Shown here in pieces: positions 32,301-44,626 of a DNA stretch of 64,000 nt. A program made the position numbers and the translations under genes. Source of the DNA: Basidiobolus meristosporus CBS 931.73 (lineage: Eukaryota > Basidiobolomycota > Basidiobolomycetes > Basidiobolales > Basidiobolaceae); contig MCFE01000036.1 in NCBI GenBank assembly GCA_002104905.1, positions 62,001 through 126,000 of the forward strand, read 5' to 3'. The notes below the pieces were generated by a model. The model made no database searches. It was not told the DNA's origin and saw only the letters and a program-made list of their open reading frames with translations. The number at the start of each line of letters is the position of its first letter. Position 1 is the first letter of the stretch.

Positions 32301-32639
32301 TAGACTTACAGTTATCACAGTAGAAGCTACAATGAGGGAGTCAAGTGTGCTGTAAAGACTGATCATGCCTCACTCAGGTAAAATTTTACTCAACAGGTAC
32401 ATAAAGAAGAGTGAAAATATGAAGTGAATGCACTCAGCAATTTGACTTACAGGTTGTCTATGGCTCTAGGAAAAACAACAGAGTTGCTGATGCCTTAGCA
32501 ACACTAAAACAAGTTGTACAACTCAACTTGGCTCATGAGTTGGGTTGACCCAGCTTGTTACCAAGGTACTTGTAGGGCCAAGTCATTCCTAATGAGGTGC
32601 ATAATGATTTCATAAGAATAATCTAGAATGAAGCCTGTC

Positions 32640-32950
32640 AACTTGCCCCTATGAAAAATCTCAAACTTGGAATTCATCCAATTTTTAGCTGGTATTCTGC
32701 TGGTTTTCTAGTAGTATTATGCTGGTATTCAGCTGGTGTTTTGGGTTGAAAATTGCAAATGCAATTTTTGATGGAAGTAATGGGCATCTGATTACCAAAT
32801 TTAGTATGGATGTTAGTTTGCCTAGTCTCCTACTGTCTAACTTGTTTGCTTGCCTGCCCATCTGCTAGGAACAGTGGTATTGAGAGTTGTTGCTTTTGAA
32901 AAACTTGAAATTCAGTTGATACTATGATAGTATCTTGCTGGCCTTTTCTC
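32640..32950. other. Unassigned block with GCTGGT quasi-repeats
   Basis: Replaces most of the Gypsy-2b integrase. Between 32684 and 32745 short GCTGGT(A/T)TT units recur four times. No open frame and no match elsewhere in the window. Confidence 0.5.
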
Positions 32951-33688
32951 ATTTATTTTAGGGTTGAGGAACAGAATCAAATGCTCTACCCAATTCAAGG
33001 AGCAAATTATCTGGCAAAGACCCTGGAGGCTTACCTAGTAATGCAGCAGATCAAACAACTGGAAACTCTAGCATATTACCTTAGTGCCAATGATGTCACT
33101 GATTGGGTCAATGGACAAATTTGAAAAATGCTAACCAAGTGTGCACATGGAGCTATCAGTAGATGGGATGAGTATTTAGACCAATCACTGCTGGCTTGCA
33201 TAGTTAGAGTGCACAACACTACCCAACAGTCACCATTTTATTTAGTGTATGGATGTGCACTAGGCATTCCAGAAGATATCACACATCCAAAGTTAACAGA
33301 CACCTTGGAGGATGAGCTCAGTCAGCAAAGTAGACACTAGTATATGAAACAAAGATGTCAAGAGGCACAGGCCAAAGTGCCTATAGTGCAGAAAAAATGC
33401 AGCAATTGGATCAGACTATATCACCAGAAGCATTGACAGTTAGGAACTCTGCATTGCTGAGAAGTAAGACTTAGAGTTTGAGCCACAATGGAGAGGGCCT
33501 TGTAAGATCATCAAAGAATATTCTCTTGTGACTCACCAAATGATGGACAAAGAGGGAGTATCCTGGAAGATTTAGGTCATAGAAGCAAGCTCAAGTGAAC
33601 AAGACTTACTGTCAATCCTAAACCTTGAAGAAATTGGTAACACAAGAAAGAGACCCAAGGGAACCCTGTCAGCTTTAGTATGGGAGGA

Positions 33689-34060
33689 TATTATGATCTG
33701 CTGCCTGAATTCTTAAGATAGATCAGTCTTTGGTCAGATGAGTTAGCTTTGTGCTTAGTCTATAAGTAGCAACACATCATCTGTTAAATCAGTAGTGTTA
33801 GTCAGCAAATGAATCAGCAGATCATTATCAGATATAAATAAATATCTTAAGTAGGATGGCATTAGGTGATGATGATTCAAATAAATGAGTCATCAGCCAC
33901 AACCTATATTTTGAAGTGCAATTAGTCAGTACTTGATCTGTCATGATGTATATAAGGAACTGCTGGAACCGCAACTAAAATCAGTTCAAGTTTTTGTTTA
34001 TACAATACTAGCTATACCCTCTATTCCTATAGAACCCTTCTATTGGTACTTGTGATACAT
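33689..34060 (+). repeat. Gypsy-2b 3' LTR
   Basis: Begins TATTATGATCTGCTGCC, matches the Gypsy-2A LTR (57085-57453) along its length including gtatataaggaactgctgg, and fades at about 34060. Confidence 0.72.
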
Positions 34061-35559
34061 ATACTGTGATGTGCAGTGCTAAAAGTGATTATAATTACAT
34101 GTAGAAAAATGTAAATCTACTCATACCACACTCTGGGTGGTAGGTCATCCCAAAGTTTGAATATTATAGTCTCCATGACATATAAGGGCTTTTAGACCAA
34201 TATACTAATCTGGCTCTTTGGTACCAATGTTTTGCTTCATATACCACTCAAATATCTACTTATACATCAATATAATGTGGATCTTAATTATTACAGGCAA
34301 TCAAGTTAGCCCTTGAAGGTCTCTCTGAGCTTTCAACAACATTTACCATGTATTGCTTTCTTGCATGTAGCAAATTCTTGTGCAGGAGTTATGGACACAG
34401 AGTATTGAATTGAATGATAAATAAAATATGTGGCTTACCCTCAAGGACCTACTGAACATAAAGTCAATGTTTATACCTTACATTGTGTTACCAAGCCCAT
34501 GTATAGTGAATGCAATGGAAGGCTCCAGTAACATATCTTAAAAGGTTAGCAGTACTTAGACAAGCTTGAGAAGTCTGATGTTATTGGTGCAAGAAACTGC
34601 TCCTTGTTATATCTAGAGTGATAAAACTCTTGAATGAGTTAACTGAACCTAAGTGACAACTAAGTGCAGAATCTGAGAATTGTCAAGGGTGACAGAAATA
34701 TTAGCAGAGAAGTTCTGGTCTAATATTGGTTTTGTATATAGTTGAGTTGGACTATAAAGGCAACAGAGTTGGTCTGCTATACAGGCTGGGTGTGGTATTC
34801 TTGGGAATGCTAGATATGCTAGGCTTGGGTGGAAACTACAACTATGACAAAGCAATGCTTTGTCTTGAAGAACTAAGACATATTGTAAAAAGTTATGTCA
34901 TATGACTTGTAGAGGAATGGGGAGTCTAGCAAGTATTGCATTCCTTAAGACATGAGCCATTTTTTATTGTGATTCCTGCAGCTCCTTATATATATTGCGC
35001 TAGATCAAGTGCTGACTAATTTTATTTCCTAATGTAGATTGTGATGGATTACTCATATAGTTGCATTACCAACACCCAATTAGGTTCAACATAATATATC
35101 TATTTCTCTCTGATAAAGATCTGTTGATTCATCTACTAAGTAGTACTACTGGTTTGGTTGACAATACTGATATACTTATAGGCTAATCATACAACTTCTT
35201 GACTTGACTGAAAGCTGATCTAACTCAAGCTTACAAGTAACATATCATAAAAATATGCGATCAAGCAGAAAAAAATGAAGTATATGCCTGATTTAGCTCA
35301 GAAAGTTACTCAGCAAGAAATGAGACACCACAGAAGCACAGAAAACCTGTTTGCAGTATTACTGCCCAAGTAAGTACATAATTATTTGTAGAATTGCTGA
35401 TTTGATTTTGTCAATAGGGGAGTAATCAAGGATCAAAAATCTGAAAGAAAGTGGCAGAGTTGGAACTATGACTAAGTCTACCAATCACTAAGAGTAGTCC
35501 AGATTATTAAGATCCAGCTGCCATATGATACCAAATAGTACATATTTCATCCAAGTGTT
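34061..35559. other. Non-coding repeat debris
   Basis: No open frame of note. Positions about 34370-34670 resemble a very old reverse-complement Copia LTR (aatatgtggctt, caatgtttatacctta, gacaagcttgagaagtctgatgtt in order). The rest is unassigned AT-rich sequence. Confidence 0.35.
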
Positions 35560-36290
35560 CACTGCCTATAGATCTTTGCAATATATTTGTGGTATAAAGG
35601 AGCAGCTCAGCAACTGGAAGAGTATCCTCAAAATAAATGCGCATTTGCAGGACAATATTGGACAGGAATTAAATGCAAGTGAATCTAGAAAAACATGAAT
35701 AAGTGATAGCTGAGGAGTTGAGGTGGCCAAACTGACTGACTTACTCTATGTGCAGGGAGTAGCAAAGAACTCACTATGAATATGTAAGGCAAATACTCAG
35801 AGATAGATATTAACTTGACCATGCTTAGCTGCTCAATATCAGGTGAGATTGGGCCAGAACTGGCTTAGAGTGTCAGTGGCTGTAAAAAAAACCAGCTACA
35901 ATGCATGATCATAATATCTCAGTATATCAGCATCTCTGAAACTGCTGAAATCAGCTATAAGATATAGCCCAGGAGGGTACAACATATTGGAGAGCATAAA
36001 AGGAATCACCACTTTCAAGGGGAATCTATACCCAATGCAGCCTGATATGGGTGAGCTACAGCCTGTTTGAAATCAAAGCAGACTATACTAGCTAAGAGAC
36101 CAGCTAGCATAAGTGAGCACTTGGATTATGAAAGTAATCACCAATTGAGCATGAAGAAGCATATTTTGTCATACCCTATGAAAAATAATTTGGTCCCACA
36201 GTTGGCTCCAATCCAGATCAGCCATCAGGATCCCATTTAGGGACCACCATTATACTTGCAGTGTGGAATTAGTGACCCTCTCAACAATCC
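35560..36290 (+). pseudogene. Copia-2-like Gag/protease/pre-integrase relic
   Basis: Aligns in order with Copia-2 41570-42010: atatttgtggtataaagga, aaactgactgacttactctatgt, cttagctgctcaatatc and the pre-integrase region. Stops and indels throughout; only the order of matches supports it. Confidence 0.5.
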
Positions 36291-36370
36291 TATGATGGGA
36301 TCACAACAGTGTTTTGCTTAAGGTAGTGGACACTGTGTAGTATCTTGCTGATTCTTTCAAATTTGTCTGG

Positions 36371-37440
36371 TGTAGTGAGGTGACAGTGACACCCACTGAC
36401 AGATGTGCTTATTCCCATGTTTCCTACTGCCCTGTTTCTCTACTACCCTTATTTTAGTTTTATCCCATTTGTCTTACCTGATCTGTGCCATCCCCTAAGC
36501 TGGTTGACTATCACACCTGCTCACCTTATTGCATAAGTTATCCCCCACTTTATGTAAGATTACTAGCAGTAAGTGTTTCTATATTAGGCAAGTACCCGCC
36601 CCTGTACCCATGACACATGATCAACCCATGTCACCATCCTTACCATTTCCATACCATATATGGTATCCCTATGTTACACAGGTTTCAGAGTACTGATTCC
36701 TGATTGGTTGGATGTGCTGTGCCTCTTAGAACCTCCAGCACCTACTTAGAACATTCTTAGTTCATTCTGATGTCATTAAGGTTTCTATTGATATCTGGAA
36801 CCTTCTGGAACACCATGATTAGTAGTCACTTAGCCAGTGAGAAAAGTATATAAGGGAGGCTATCCCTCATCAATAAATCATCATCCCTTTTATCAATATA
36901 CCGCCTTGTTAATTAGTGTGCTCACTGCTACCTGCTGCTACCTGAACTTCCAACCTCAGATCACAGGACACTCCCAGGAAACCGTGCTGACAGCCAACTA
37001 ACCTTGGAGGCACTACATGAGAGGAATACTTGGAGTAGGTATCTTTTATTATATTTGATTCTTTCCCAAGTTTATTTGGATACAGGCAAAGATACTTCTC
37101 AGTCTTTGTAACTGTTGACCACAGCTGCATTTTTATCAAGTCACTGCTGGTGGAGTTTACAGTTGTTTTGAATTTGGAAGCTTTAGTACATTGTCATCTC
37201 AAAGAACACTGAACCCAGCACATATTTTTGTTAAGATGCCAACTAAGTTGGGGATTGTAGCTCAATAGTTTTCCCTTGACAAGCTTGTGGCTTTATTCCT
37301 CACCACATTAGATCAGAGACAGAACTTAAGTATCCCTAGCAAGCTTTTGCCAGAGGTTTGTGCACCCAGTGAACACCCCGCACACAATACACTTGAGAAG
37401 TGTTGGATGTATCTCTCCCTTGGACCTATACACCACCACA
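36371..37440 (+). repeat. Solo LTR, family L (copy L3)
   Basis: 1070 bp, TGTAGTGAGG...ACCACCACA. TATATAAGGGAGG at about 36847 and AATAAATCATC at about 36872. No matching flanks; the right edge abuts a Tnp2 fragment. Confidence 0.75.
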
Positions 37441-37718
37441 GTAACAACCTCACATGATTTATCAGTGGATGGACTGTTGGGCTCACTTAACTCCTCAAAG
37501 TATTGTTGGCAATTTTTTCCATGGGTGCTGTCCCATTGCATAATGGGATTTTGCCAGGCTCATGCAGGGTACTTTTACTAGGGAATATAGGCTCACAATC
37601 CATGAGTGATCCTGCTTCTTCAGAGCTATCACTCTGAGTGCCATATTCAGAAGGCTGAGGTGAGCCCAAAGGTATCACAAACTCACCTAACTCAGTTTGT
37701 GCAATGTGACAAGCACAG
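37441..37718 (-). pseudogene. Tnp2 transposase N-terminal fragment
   Basis: Minus strand; matches 47540-47790 of the Tnp2 element: AQTELGEFVIPLGSPQPSEY, GTQSDSSEEAGSLMDCEP. The start of the apparent frame (MGITVTP) is encoded by the neighbouring LTR and is not transposase. Both sides are cut by L LTRs. Confidence 0.65.
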
Positions 37719-38762
37719 TGTAGTGGTGTCACAGTAATGCCCACTGACAGATGTGCTCATTCCCATATTGTCAACTTCTCTATTTTTCTACTACCCATAT
37801 TTTAGTTTTATTCCATATGTCTTACTTGATCAGTAATATCCCATAAGCTGGCTGACTATCACAAAAGCTTACCAGATTACAAAAGTTATTCCTCACTTTT
37901 TGTAAGATTACCTCATGTAAGTGCTTCTATATTGGGCAGGTACCCATGCCAGTACCTGTGACACATGACCAGACTGTGTCACCATCCCCACCATTTTCAT
38001 ATCATATATGGTACACCCATATTACACAGGTTTCAGAATATTGACTCCTAATTGGTTGGGTGTGCTGTGCCTCTTAGAACCTTCTGCATCTACTCAGAGT
38101 ATTCTTAGCTCATTCTGATGTGGCCAAGATTTCCATTTCACCACTGAAACATTGTGTAACACCATGATAGGTAATCACTTTGCTAGTGAGAAAAGTATAT
38201 AAGGGAAGCAATCCCTCAACAATAAATCATCATCCCTTTTATCAATATACCAATTTGATGATTAGTATGATTACTGCAACTTGCTGCTACCTGAACCCCC
38301 AATCCCAAACTGCAGACACTCCCAGAAAACCAAGCTGACAGTCAATTGACCTTGGAGGCACTACTTGTGTGAAATGCTCATAGTAAATATCTTCTATTAT
38401 ATTTAATTCTTTTCCAAGTTTGTACTTTTATGGGCAGAGATACTTATCTGTCTTTGTAACTATTGGCCAAAGCTGCATTCTTATCAATTCCCAGCTGGTG
38501 GACTTAAAGTTGTTTTGAATTTGGAAGCCTTAGTACATTGTCATCTCAAAGGATGCTGAACCCAGCACATACTTTTGTTAAGATGCCAACTAAGTTGGGG
38601 ATTGTATCTCAATAGTTTTCCCTTGACAAGCTTGTGGTTTTGTTGCACATCACATTATAGTAGAGACAGAACCCAAGTATCACTATCAAGCTTTTGCTAC
38701 AGGCTATTGCTCCCAGTGAACACCCCACGCACATAACATTTGGGAAGTGTTGGACATATCTC
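37719..38762 (+). repeat. Solo LTR, family L (copy L4), 3' truncated
   Basis: Starts TGTAGTGGTGTCACAG, follows L3 closely to about 38762 and then stops about 30 bp short of the expected ACCACA end, replaced by a Copia LTR piece. Confidence 0.72.
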
Positions 38763-38903
38763 AAGCCTATTTTAGATGTTTGTTATGTCAAGACCATGCA
38801 AATGTATAAATATTACTTTTACATTCAATATATCATCAAGTGAAAACCACCTAATCTACTTTTTCTCCTAATCACTCCCAATATCTCCAAGACTCTTACA
38901 ACA
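38763..38903 (+). repeat. 3' part of a Copia-1-family LTR
   Basis: Last ~140 bp of the LTR (tataaatattacttttacattc to CTTACAACA). Its 5' part is missing. Confidence 0.7.
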
Positions 38904-39240
38904 GATATTACTTATATTAAGAATTTAGTCATCACTGATTTGCAATGGCTTAATTTGGGTTGCAAAAAATGTGCTATTTGGATCATGACTGCTGATAGCA
39001 ATTCTATGCAATTTGATCATTTTCTCCTGGTATTTTTTCTCACAGGAATTAATACTGAAACATTTGGCAGTGATTTGCTTTGCACACCTAAAATACTTGT
39101 TGACTATCATCTTGGCTACATGTGTATTTGTAGTCAGTATTTTGCCTCCTAGTAGATGAGTGCAATGCTGCAGCTTAGTGGCACTTAATTGCTCTGGAGG
39201 ATGCTACAGAACCAGCCTGCATGGCCATGTGCTGACAAGT
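38904..39240 (-). pseudogene. Harbinger ORF2 3' fragment (H5)
   Basis: Matches H2b 17177-17520 in the same orientation: ORF2 C-terminal codons (region ending KKKPRR-like) and the block after the stop. CG-depleted. Truncated at 39240 by repeat X. Confidence 0.6.
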
Positions 39241-39978
39241 TCCCTATGAAAAATTATTGAGATGATCCCGTAAAAAGGCCATCACAAAGTTAAAGTCTTG
39301 TGACTAAGAGGTACTGATCTGTCAGGACACTGTCTAGAGACCATTGAAGAATAAATGCACCCCAGATTTCACAAAAAACTTAGTCAAAATTTTTCATCAC
39401 AACAGTTTTTAAGTGGCTTTTGATTGGTTCCATGCCTATTTGCTCACTTTCTAGTCCTGGACACTCTATTGCCTCCTATGTCTGTGTGCATTGATTGGCT
39501 ATTACCTCTTTTTCACAATCCTTACTTCCTGACTCAACCATTTCTCTTACTTTTCATGTGTACCAATTGATTTATTTCCGTTGAAACTTCAGTTGTATCT
39601 CAATTGCTAATTTATTGACCTATACAAGTCCATATACCATACACTAACATTAAGCCCAACCCCACACTCAACAAGTAACTCCATTAAAGTCCAACACTCA
39701 ATAAGTATATCTGCTGTAATGCTCTGGTTCCATGACTTGAGTGGAAATCCAACAACTTTATGCCACTATTCATTCACTGGTCCCCACACATCCTGGTCTT
39801 CAGCCAGCACTGTAAGGTCTAGCACCTCATCTGCCAGTCTTTGCAACAAATCCTTGCAATATTCCAGTGCATTTTCTTGAGCACTGCTCTTGAAGAAGTG
39901 CTGCAACCTCTTAGTGCGCCTATTAATGCTCCAAAACTCCACTGAAGGCATTGTGATAGTCTTTTGAGCTCTTGATGT
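39241..39978 (-). pseudogene. Repeat X copy A, C-terminal coding part and 3' flank
   Basis: Not recognised. 39766-39975 on minus encodes AQKTITMPSVEFWSINRRTK, LQHFFKSSAQENALEYCKD and LLQRLADEVLDLTVLAEDQD, ending VWGPVNE and TGA; a charged helical C-terminus. The ~520 bp after the stop are also shared with copy B (53825-54350). The coding sequence is interrupted at 39978 by an L LTR and continues at 45473-47083. Confidence 0.6.
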
Positions 39979-40304
39979 TGTGGTAGGGTAGACATACCTC
40001 CCACAGACAAGCTTATTCATATAGCCATTATGATATACTTATCCATACTTTATCTTATCAGTATTATCCCATTCTTCTATTGCCCACATTATCAGTATTA
40101 TCCCCACATGATGTTTACCCTAGTTAGTTATTAGCATTAGTTAACCCAGATGTTATTCAGCTTTGTGATCAGTGTATGTATCTACATAAGGCAAGTACCC
40201 GCGTCAGTACCTGTGACACTTGACCTAGGTCTGTGCTACCATGCCTACCACTTCAATACCATATATGATATTTCTATGTTGCACAGGTTTCAAACTACTG
40301 ATTC
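39979..40304 (+). repeat. Solo LTR, family L (copy L6), left part
   Basis: Starts TGTGGTAGGGTAGACATACC; diverged but in register with L3 and L5. Interrupted at 40304 by Copia-2; its last bases GATTC are the Copia-2 target. Confidence 0.65.
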
Positions 40305-40673
40305 TGTTGAAATATTGGACTATTTGGTATCATTCAGCAGCTAAAAATTTACTTAACAATTCTAGATTAGTCTTAGTCACTGTAGGACTCATTTACTGCC
40401 TTAACTTTGCCACTTTCTCCAGATATATGATCTTATGATTATTCCCCTATAGTTAGGATCAAATTAGCACTATTACCAAACATTATGTACTAACCCTGAA
40501 ACTGTTACAGAATGCTCCTGAATATTGAGAAACCCTCCCTACTTAGTGTTGCAGCTGTATTACTTCTACAAAGGTATAAATACTGAGCTTCTTTATGAAT
40601 AAACAACAGTTCAACTATTATTACTATTTCTTGATAAGTTCCTTATATCCAAATCACTTCTTAAATTGCAACA
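40305..40673 (+). repeat. Copia-2 5' LTR
   Basis: TGTTGAAATA...ATTGCAACA. TATAAATACTG near 40580 and GAATAAACAAC near 40601. Different sequence from the Copia-1 LTR although the coding regions are related. Confidence 0.92.
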
Positions 40674-40685
40674 GGTTATGAGCCC
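40674..40685 (+). promoter_or_regulatory. Primer-binding site, initiator tRNA-Met anticodon arm
   Basis: GGTTATGAGCCC directly after the LTR, same as in Copia-1, complementary to the initiator tRNA-Met anticodon loop region (GGGCUCAUAACC). Confidence 0.8.
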
Positions 40686-40709
40686 CAATTGCCTTAATCT
40701 ATTCTAAAG

Positions 40710-43700
40710 ATGACTTCTACCAGCAAACAAAGCAATACCAACATCTTCCCTGTAAAGGAGAGGTTTGATGGGAAGAACTACAGACTTTGGAGAATTAAGA
40801 TGCAGATCCACCTTGAGGAAAGAAAGCTTTGGAACATAGTAACAGGAAAGGAAGTTGAGCCCAAAGGAACAGCAGAAGATGTGGAGAAGTTTCAAGAGAA
40901 GGAGAGAAAGGCCTTCAATGCAATATGCATCAATGTGCAAGACTCCTTCATTGGACAAATCCATGCCTCAAATACTGCCAAAGCAGCATGGGAATCCTTA
41001 GAGAAGATCTTTAGAGCAAAGTCAGTATCAAGCAAGCTTTATTTGAAACAAAAGTTCTTCAACATGAGAAAAAAGCCAGATGATGACATGCTACAACTCA
41101 TTACCAGAATGGAGACACTTGCAGAAGAACTTTACAGTATTAATGCTGGTGTAGATGATGAAGAAAAGATACTCTGTCTGCTTTGCAGCCTACCAGACGA
41201 GTATGAGCCACTCATACTTTCTTTTGAAAGCAGAGAAGACAACTTGACTTTAGACTATGTCAAAGGAAGACTTCTCCATGAAGAACTCAGACGTAATGAT
41301 CAAGCAGAGAAAGTTGAAGATAATGCTTTATTCAGCTCAGAAAGGCATACAGAAAAGAAGGGAAAGCAACAAAACCGAAGAAAACCTGGCTGCTGTAACT
41401 ACTGTAAGAAGCCAGGACACTGGGCAAGAGAATGCAAGAAGAAACAAGCAGACGAAAAACAGAAACCAGAGCAGGCAAACCATATAACTACTGATGAACA
41501 GCTATTTGTCACTGTACAAGTGAGTGCAAGTAACCAAAGTAATGAATGGTATATTGACTCTGGAGCATCACAGCATATTTGTGGTATAAAGGATTGGTTC
41601 AGCAACTTAAAGACTATTCCCGTAAGAAAGGTTTATCTGGGAGATAACTCTGCATTGGAAGCTACCACCAGTGGGTCTATACAACTAAATATGAGTGATA
41701 ACTCAGGGGCAACAACAGCAAAACTGACTGACGTACTCTATGTACCTGGAATAGCTAAGAACCTACTCTCAGTCAGTAAAGCAACTACTCAGGGACTGAA
41801 ATTTGTTTTTACTAAGCTGAGCTGCTCAATATTGAGTGAAAATGGACAAAAATTAGCTTCGGGAATCAGAGATCACAATATATACAAGTTACAATGCAAG
41901 ATCATTGTACCTGAGTATGTCAACATTGCTGAAACTGATGAAACCAACTGGGAGATGTGGCATAGGAGGCTAGGACACATAGGGGAACAGAAAATGAGCC
42001 AATTGGTGAAAAATCAGCTTGTTTTGGGCCTAAAATACTCAATTCCAATCAAATTGAATGTTTGTAAGGGATGTTCATATGGCAAACAAGCTAGGCAACG
42101 TTTCAAGAGCTCAGAAGGCATCAATACCACCGAAATATTGGCTATTGTACACTCAGACATATGTGGCCCCATGAGAACACTGTCCTTTGGAGCCAAGAGA
42201 TACTTTATGACGTTTATTGATGACAAGACAAGATATACATGGGTGTACTTCCTCAAAACAAAGGATGAAGCTATAGAGACGTTTAAGCACTTCAAGAACA
42301 TGGCAGAAACACAAACTGGGTGTTAATTGAAGGTACTACAAAGTGACAATGGAGGAGAATACTGCTCAAAGGAGTTTGCAAAATACTGCTTGTCTACTGG
42401 TATACTTCAACAGACCACAGTTCCTAATACTCCACAGCAAAATGGAGTAGCAGAACGTGCAAACAGAACAATAGTAGAGATGGGAAGATCTATGCTACAT
42501 GATAAGGGAATGGACTACAAGTTTTGGGCTGAATCTGTTGCTACTGCTGTATACATCAAGAACAGATGCACAACAACAGCACTACGTGATTCTACACCCT
42601 TTGAAGCATATACAGGCAAAAAACCAGATCTCCAGCACCTCAGGATCTTTGTCAGTGATGTTTTTTATCACATCCCTGACAAAAAACGCTCAAAGTTGGA
42701 ACCAAAGAGTAGAAAGGGATCTTTCTTGGGTATTGTGAAGATACTAAAGGGTATAGAGTGTATGATGGCAAAATTCAGAAGCTGATCAAGAGCAGGGACG
42801 TTGTATTTGAGGAAAATTCAGATCAGAAAGCCACAGAAATCATTGGCCAGCTGCCTGATGATGCAATCAACACAAATGAAGAAGATACGTACCAAATCCA
42901 GCCAGAGATGGAAGATACTTCCACCAGTTCTAGATCAGAACAGATTATCCCAGTTAGGAGATCTACCAGAATAAGAAATGCCCCTGGATCCTGGTGGCAG
43001 ACATTCAATGATCATGAAGAAGCTTATCTTGCCTTATGTGCCAAACCTCAGAATCTGGAACAGGCAATGCAAGGTCCAGATGCTACTAAGTGGCAACAAG
43101 CCATGCAGGAGGAGTACCAATCACTGATCAAGGCAAAAACGTGGGAACTGGCAGATTTACCAAATGGGAGAAAGCCAATAGGATGTAGATGGGTCTACAA
43201 GATCAAGATAACCTCAAATGGTGCCGTTGATAAGTACAAGGCTAGATTGGTAGCTAAAGGCTATTCCCAGATCCAGGGACTAGACTTTAAGGAAACACTT
43301 GCTCCGGTTGCCAAGTTTAACTCTATTAGGGCAGTTCTAGCCCTGGCAGCTGTACACAGTCTAGATCTACACCAAATGGACGTCAAAACAGCCTTTCTAA
43401 ATGGGGATTTGCAAGAAACTATATATATGGAGCAACCAAAAGGTTTTACCGATCCAAAATGCCCCCATAAGGTGTGCAAACTTAGAAAATTGTTGTATGG
43501 GCTTAAGCAGGCACCCAGAGCATGGTATAACAAGATTGACACATGTCTAGAGGAAATTGGGTTCTCTCATAGCACTGCAGATCACAGTATATATGTGAAA
43601 CAGCTCAAAAAGGGTGTGATCATCCTAGTTCTTTATGTGGACGACCTAATTATAGCTACAAGTGATCAAGAGGCACTTAAACAGACGAAATCAGATCTCT

Positions 43701-44626
43701 TCAGCAAGTTTGAGATGAAAGATCTTGGAAAATTGAGCTATTTTCTTGGAATTGAGGTCAAATTTGACATACCTACGCAGAAAATTGTGCTGAATCAGTC
43801 TAAGTACATCAGGGACATTCTTAGACGCTTCAAAATGGAAAATTGCAAACCTGCAGCAACCCCTATGGCCAATAACCTGAAATTAAGCAAATCTCAGCCA
43901 GTTATAGATGAAAACGGCTCAAATATGGACCAAAACTTTCCCTATCAATCAATGGTTTGTAGCCTAATGTACTTGATGGTGTCTACACGTCCAGATATTG
44001 CAGTAGCAGTTGGAATAGTCAGTCAATTCATGCAGAATTATGGATCAGATCAAATTGCAGCAGTTAAGCGGATTTTCAGATATCTACACGGTACCATAAA
44101 TATGGTACTGGAATACTCTGGAGCAGCAAATAGGCAAAAATTTGATGGTTATAGTGATTCAGATTGGGGTAGGGATTTGATTGACAGACGCTCTACCACA
44201 GGCTATGTATTTCTTTATGCTGGTGCAGCTATTACTTGGAATTGCAAGAAACAACCAACTGTGGCACTATCTACAACTGAAGCCAAATATATGGCTGCAT
44301 GTCAAGCAACTAAGGAGGCTATATGGCTACGAAAATTATTTAAAGACTTAGGTTTTAATTCAGGTGAACCAACATGTATTTACAAGGATAATCAAAGTTG
44401 TATTTCATTAGCTAGAAATCCTACTAATCATGCCAGAACTAAGCACATTGATATACAGCATCACTTTGTGAGGGAAGCTGTAGAAAATAACTTAGTGGAG
44501 CTGGTTTACTGCCCAACTGACAAAATGGTGGCAGACATATTGACAAAACCATTAGCTAGGCCACAGTTTGAGATCCTTAGAGAGAAATTGGGATTAAGAA
44601 ATTATTTAGTTGAGGGGGAGTGTTGA
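40710..44626 (+). pseudogene. Copia-2 Gag-Pol polyprotein, two lesions
   Basis: Start ATG 40710 (MTSTSKQSNTNIFPVKERFD). Gag with CCHC knuckle CNYCKKPGHWARECKK; protease EWYIDSGASQHICG; WHRRLGHIGEQ; integrase D (HSDICGPM), D (LQSDNGGEY), E (GVAERANRT); RT with KTAFLNGD, YGLKQAPRAW and intact LYVDDLIIAT; RNase H DSDWGRD and KDNQSC, but TTEAKYMAA replaces the usual TTEAEY, so one acidic residue is lost. A TAA at 42324-42326 breaks the frame just before the second integrase Asp, and a one-base loss at about 42731 (FLG/YCEDTKGY) requires a shift. All else from 40710 to 44626 is open. Nearly intact and recently inserted. Confidence 0.9.
44612..44620 (+). promoter_or_regulatory. Copia-2 polypurine tract
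   Basis: GAGGGGGAG immediately before the 3' LTR; it lies within the last codons of Pol, whose frame runs six bases into the LTR. Confidence 0.8.

Larger units (their letters stand above)
31892..33688 (+). pseudogene. Gypsy-2b, decayed Tf2-like Pol 3' region
   Basis: Relative of Gypsy-2B (62267-64000). RNase H pieces near 31920 (AAEQNYSVHDREML) and 32321-32560 (TDHASL, RNNRVADALAT), then a ~310 bp unrelated block (32640-32950), then integrase C-terminal half: 32985-33120 (YPIQGANYLAKTLEAYLVMQ) and 33128-33340 (RWDEYLDQSLLACIVRVHNTTQQSPFYLVYG). The catalytic Glu segment (TDWVNG) has lost Glu. A Copia-like LTR interrupts RNase H at about 31979. Most of the integrase core is missing. Confidence 0.7.

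Noticed and set aside
32924-33124. Separate small gene at 32924
   Set aside because: It is Gypsy-2b integrase from about 32985; the first codons come from an unrelated block.
37487-37744. 85-codon gene starting at 37744
   Set aside because: Its first ten codons come from the adjacent L LTR, and the rest is a fragment of the Tnp2 N-terminus.
39766-40020. 84-codon gene starting at 40020
   Set aside because: The first ~15 codons are L LTR sequence; only the part from about 39975 belongs to repeat X.
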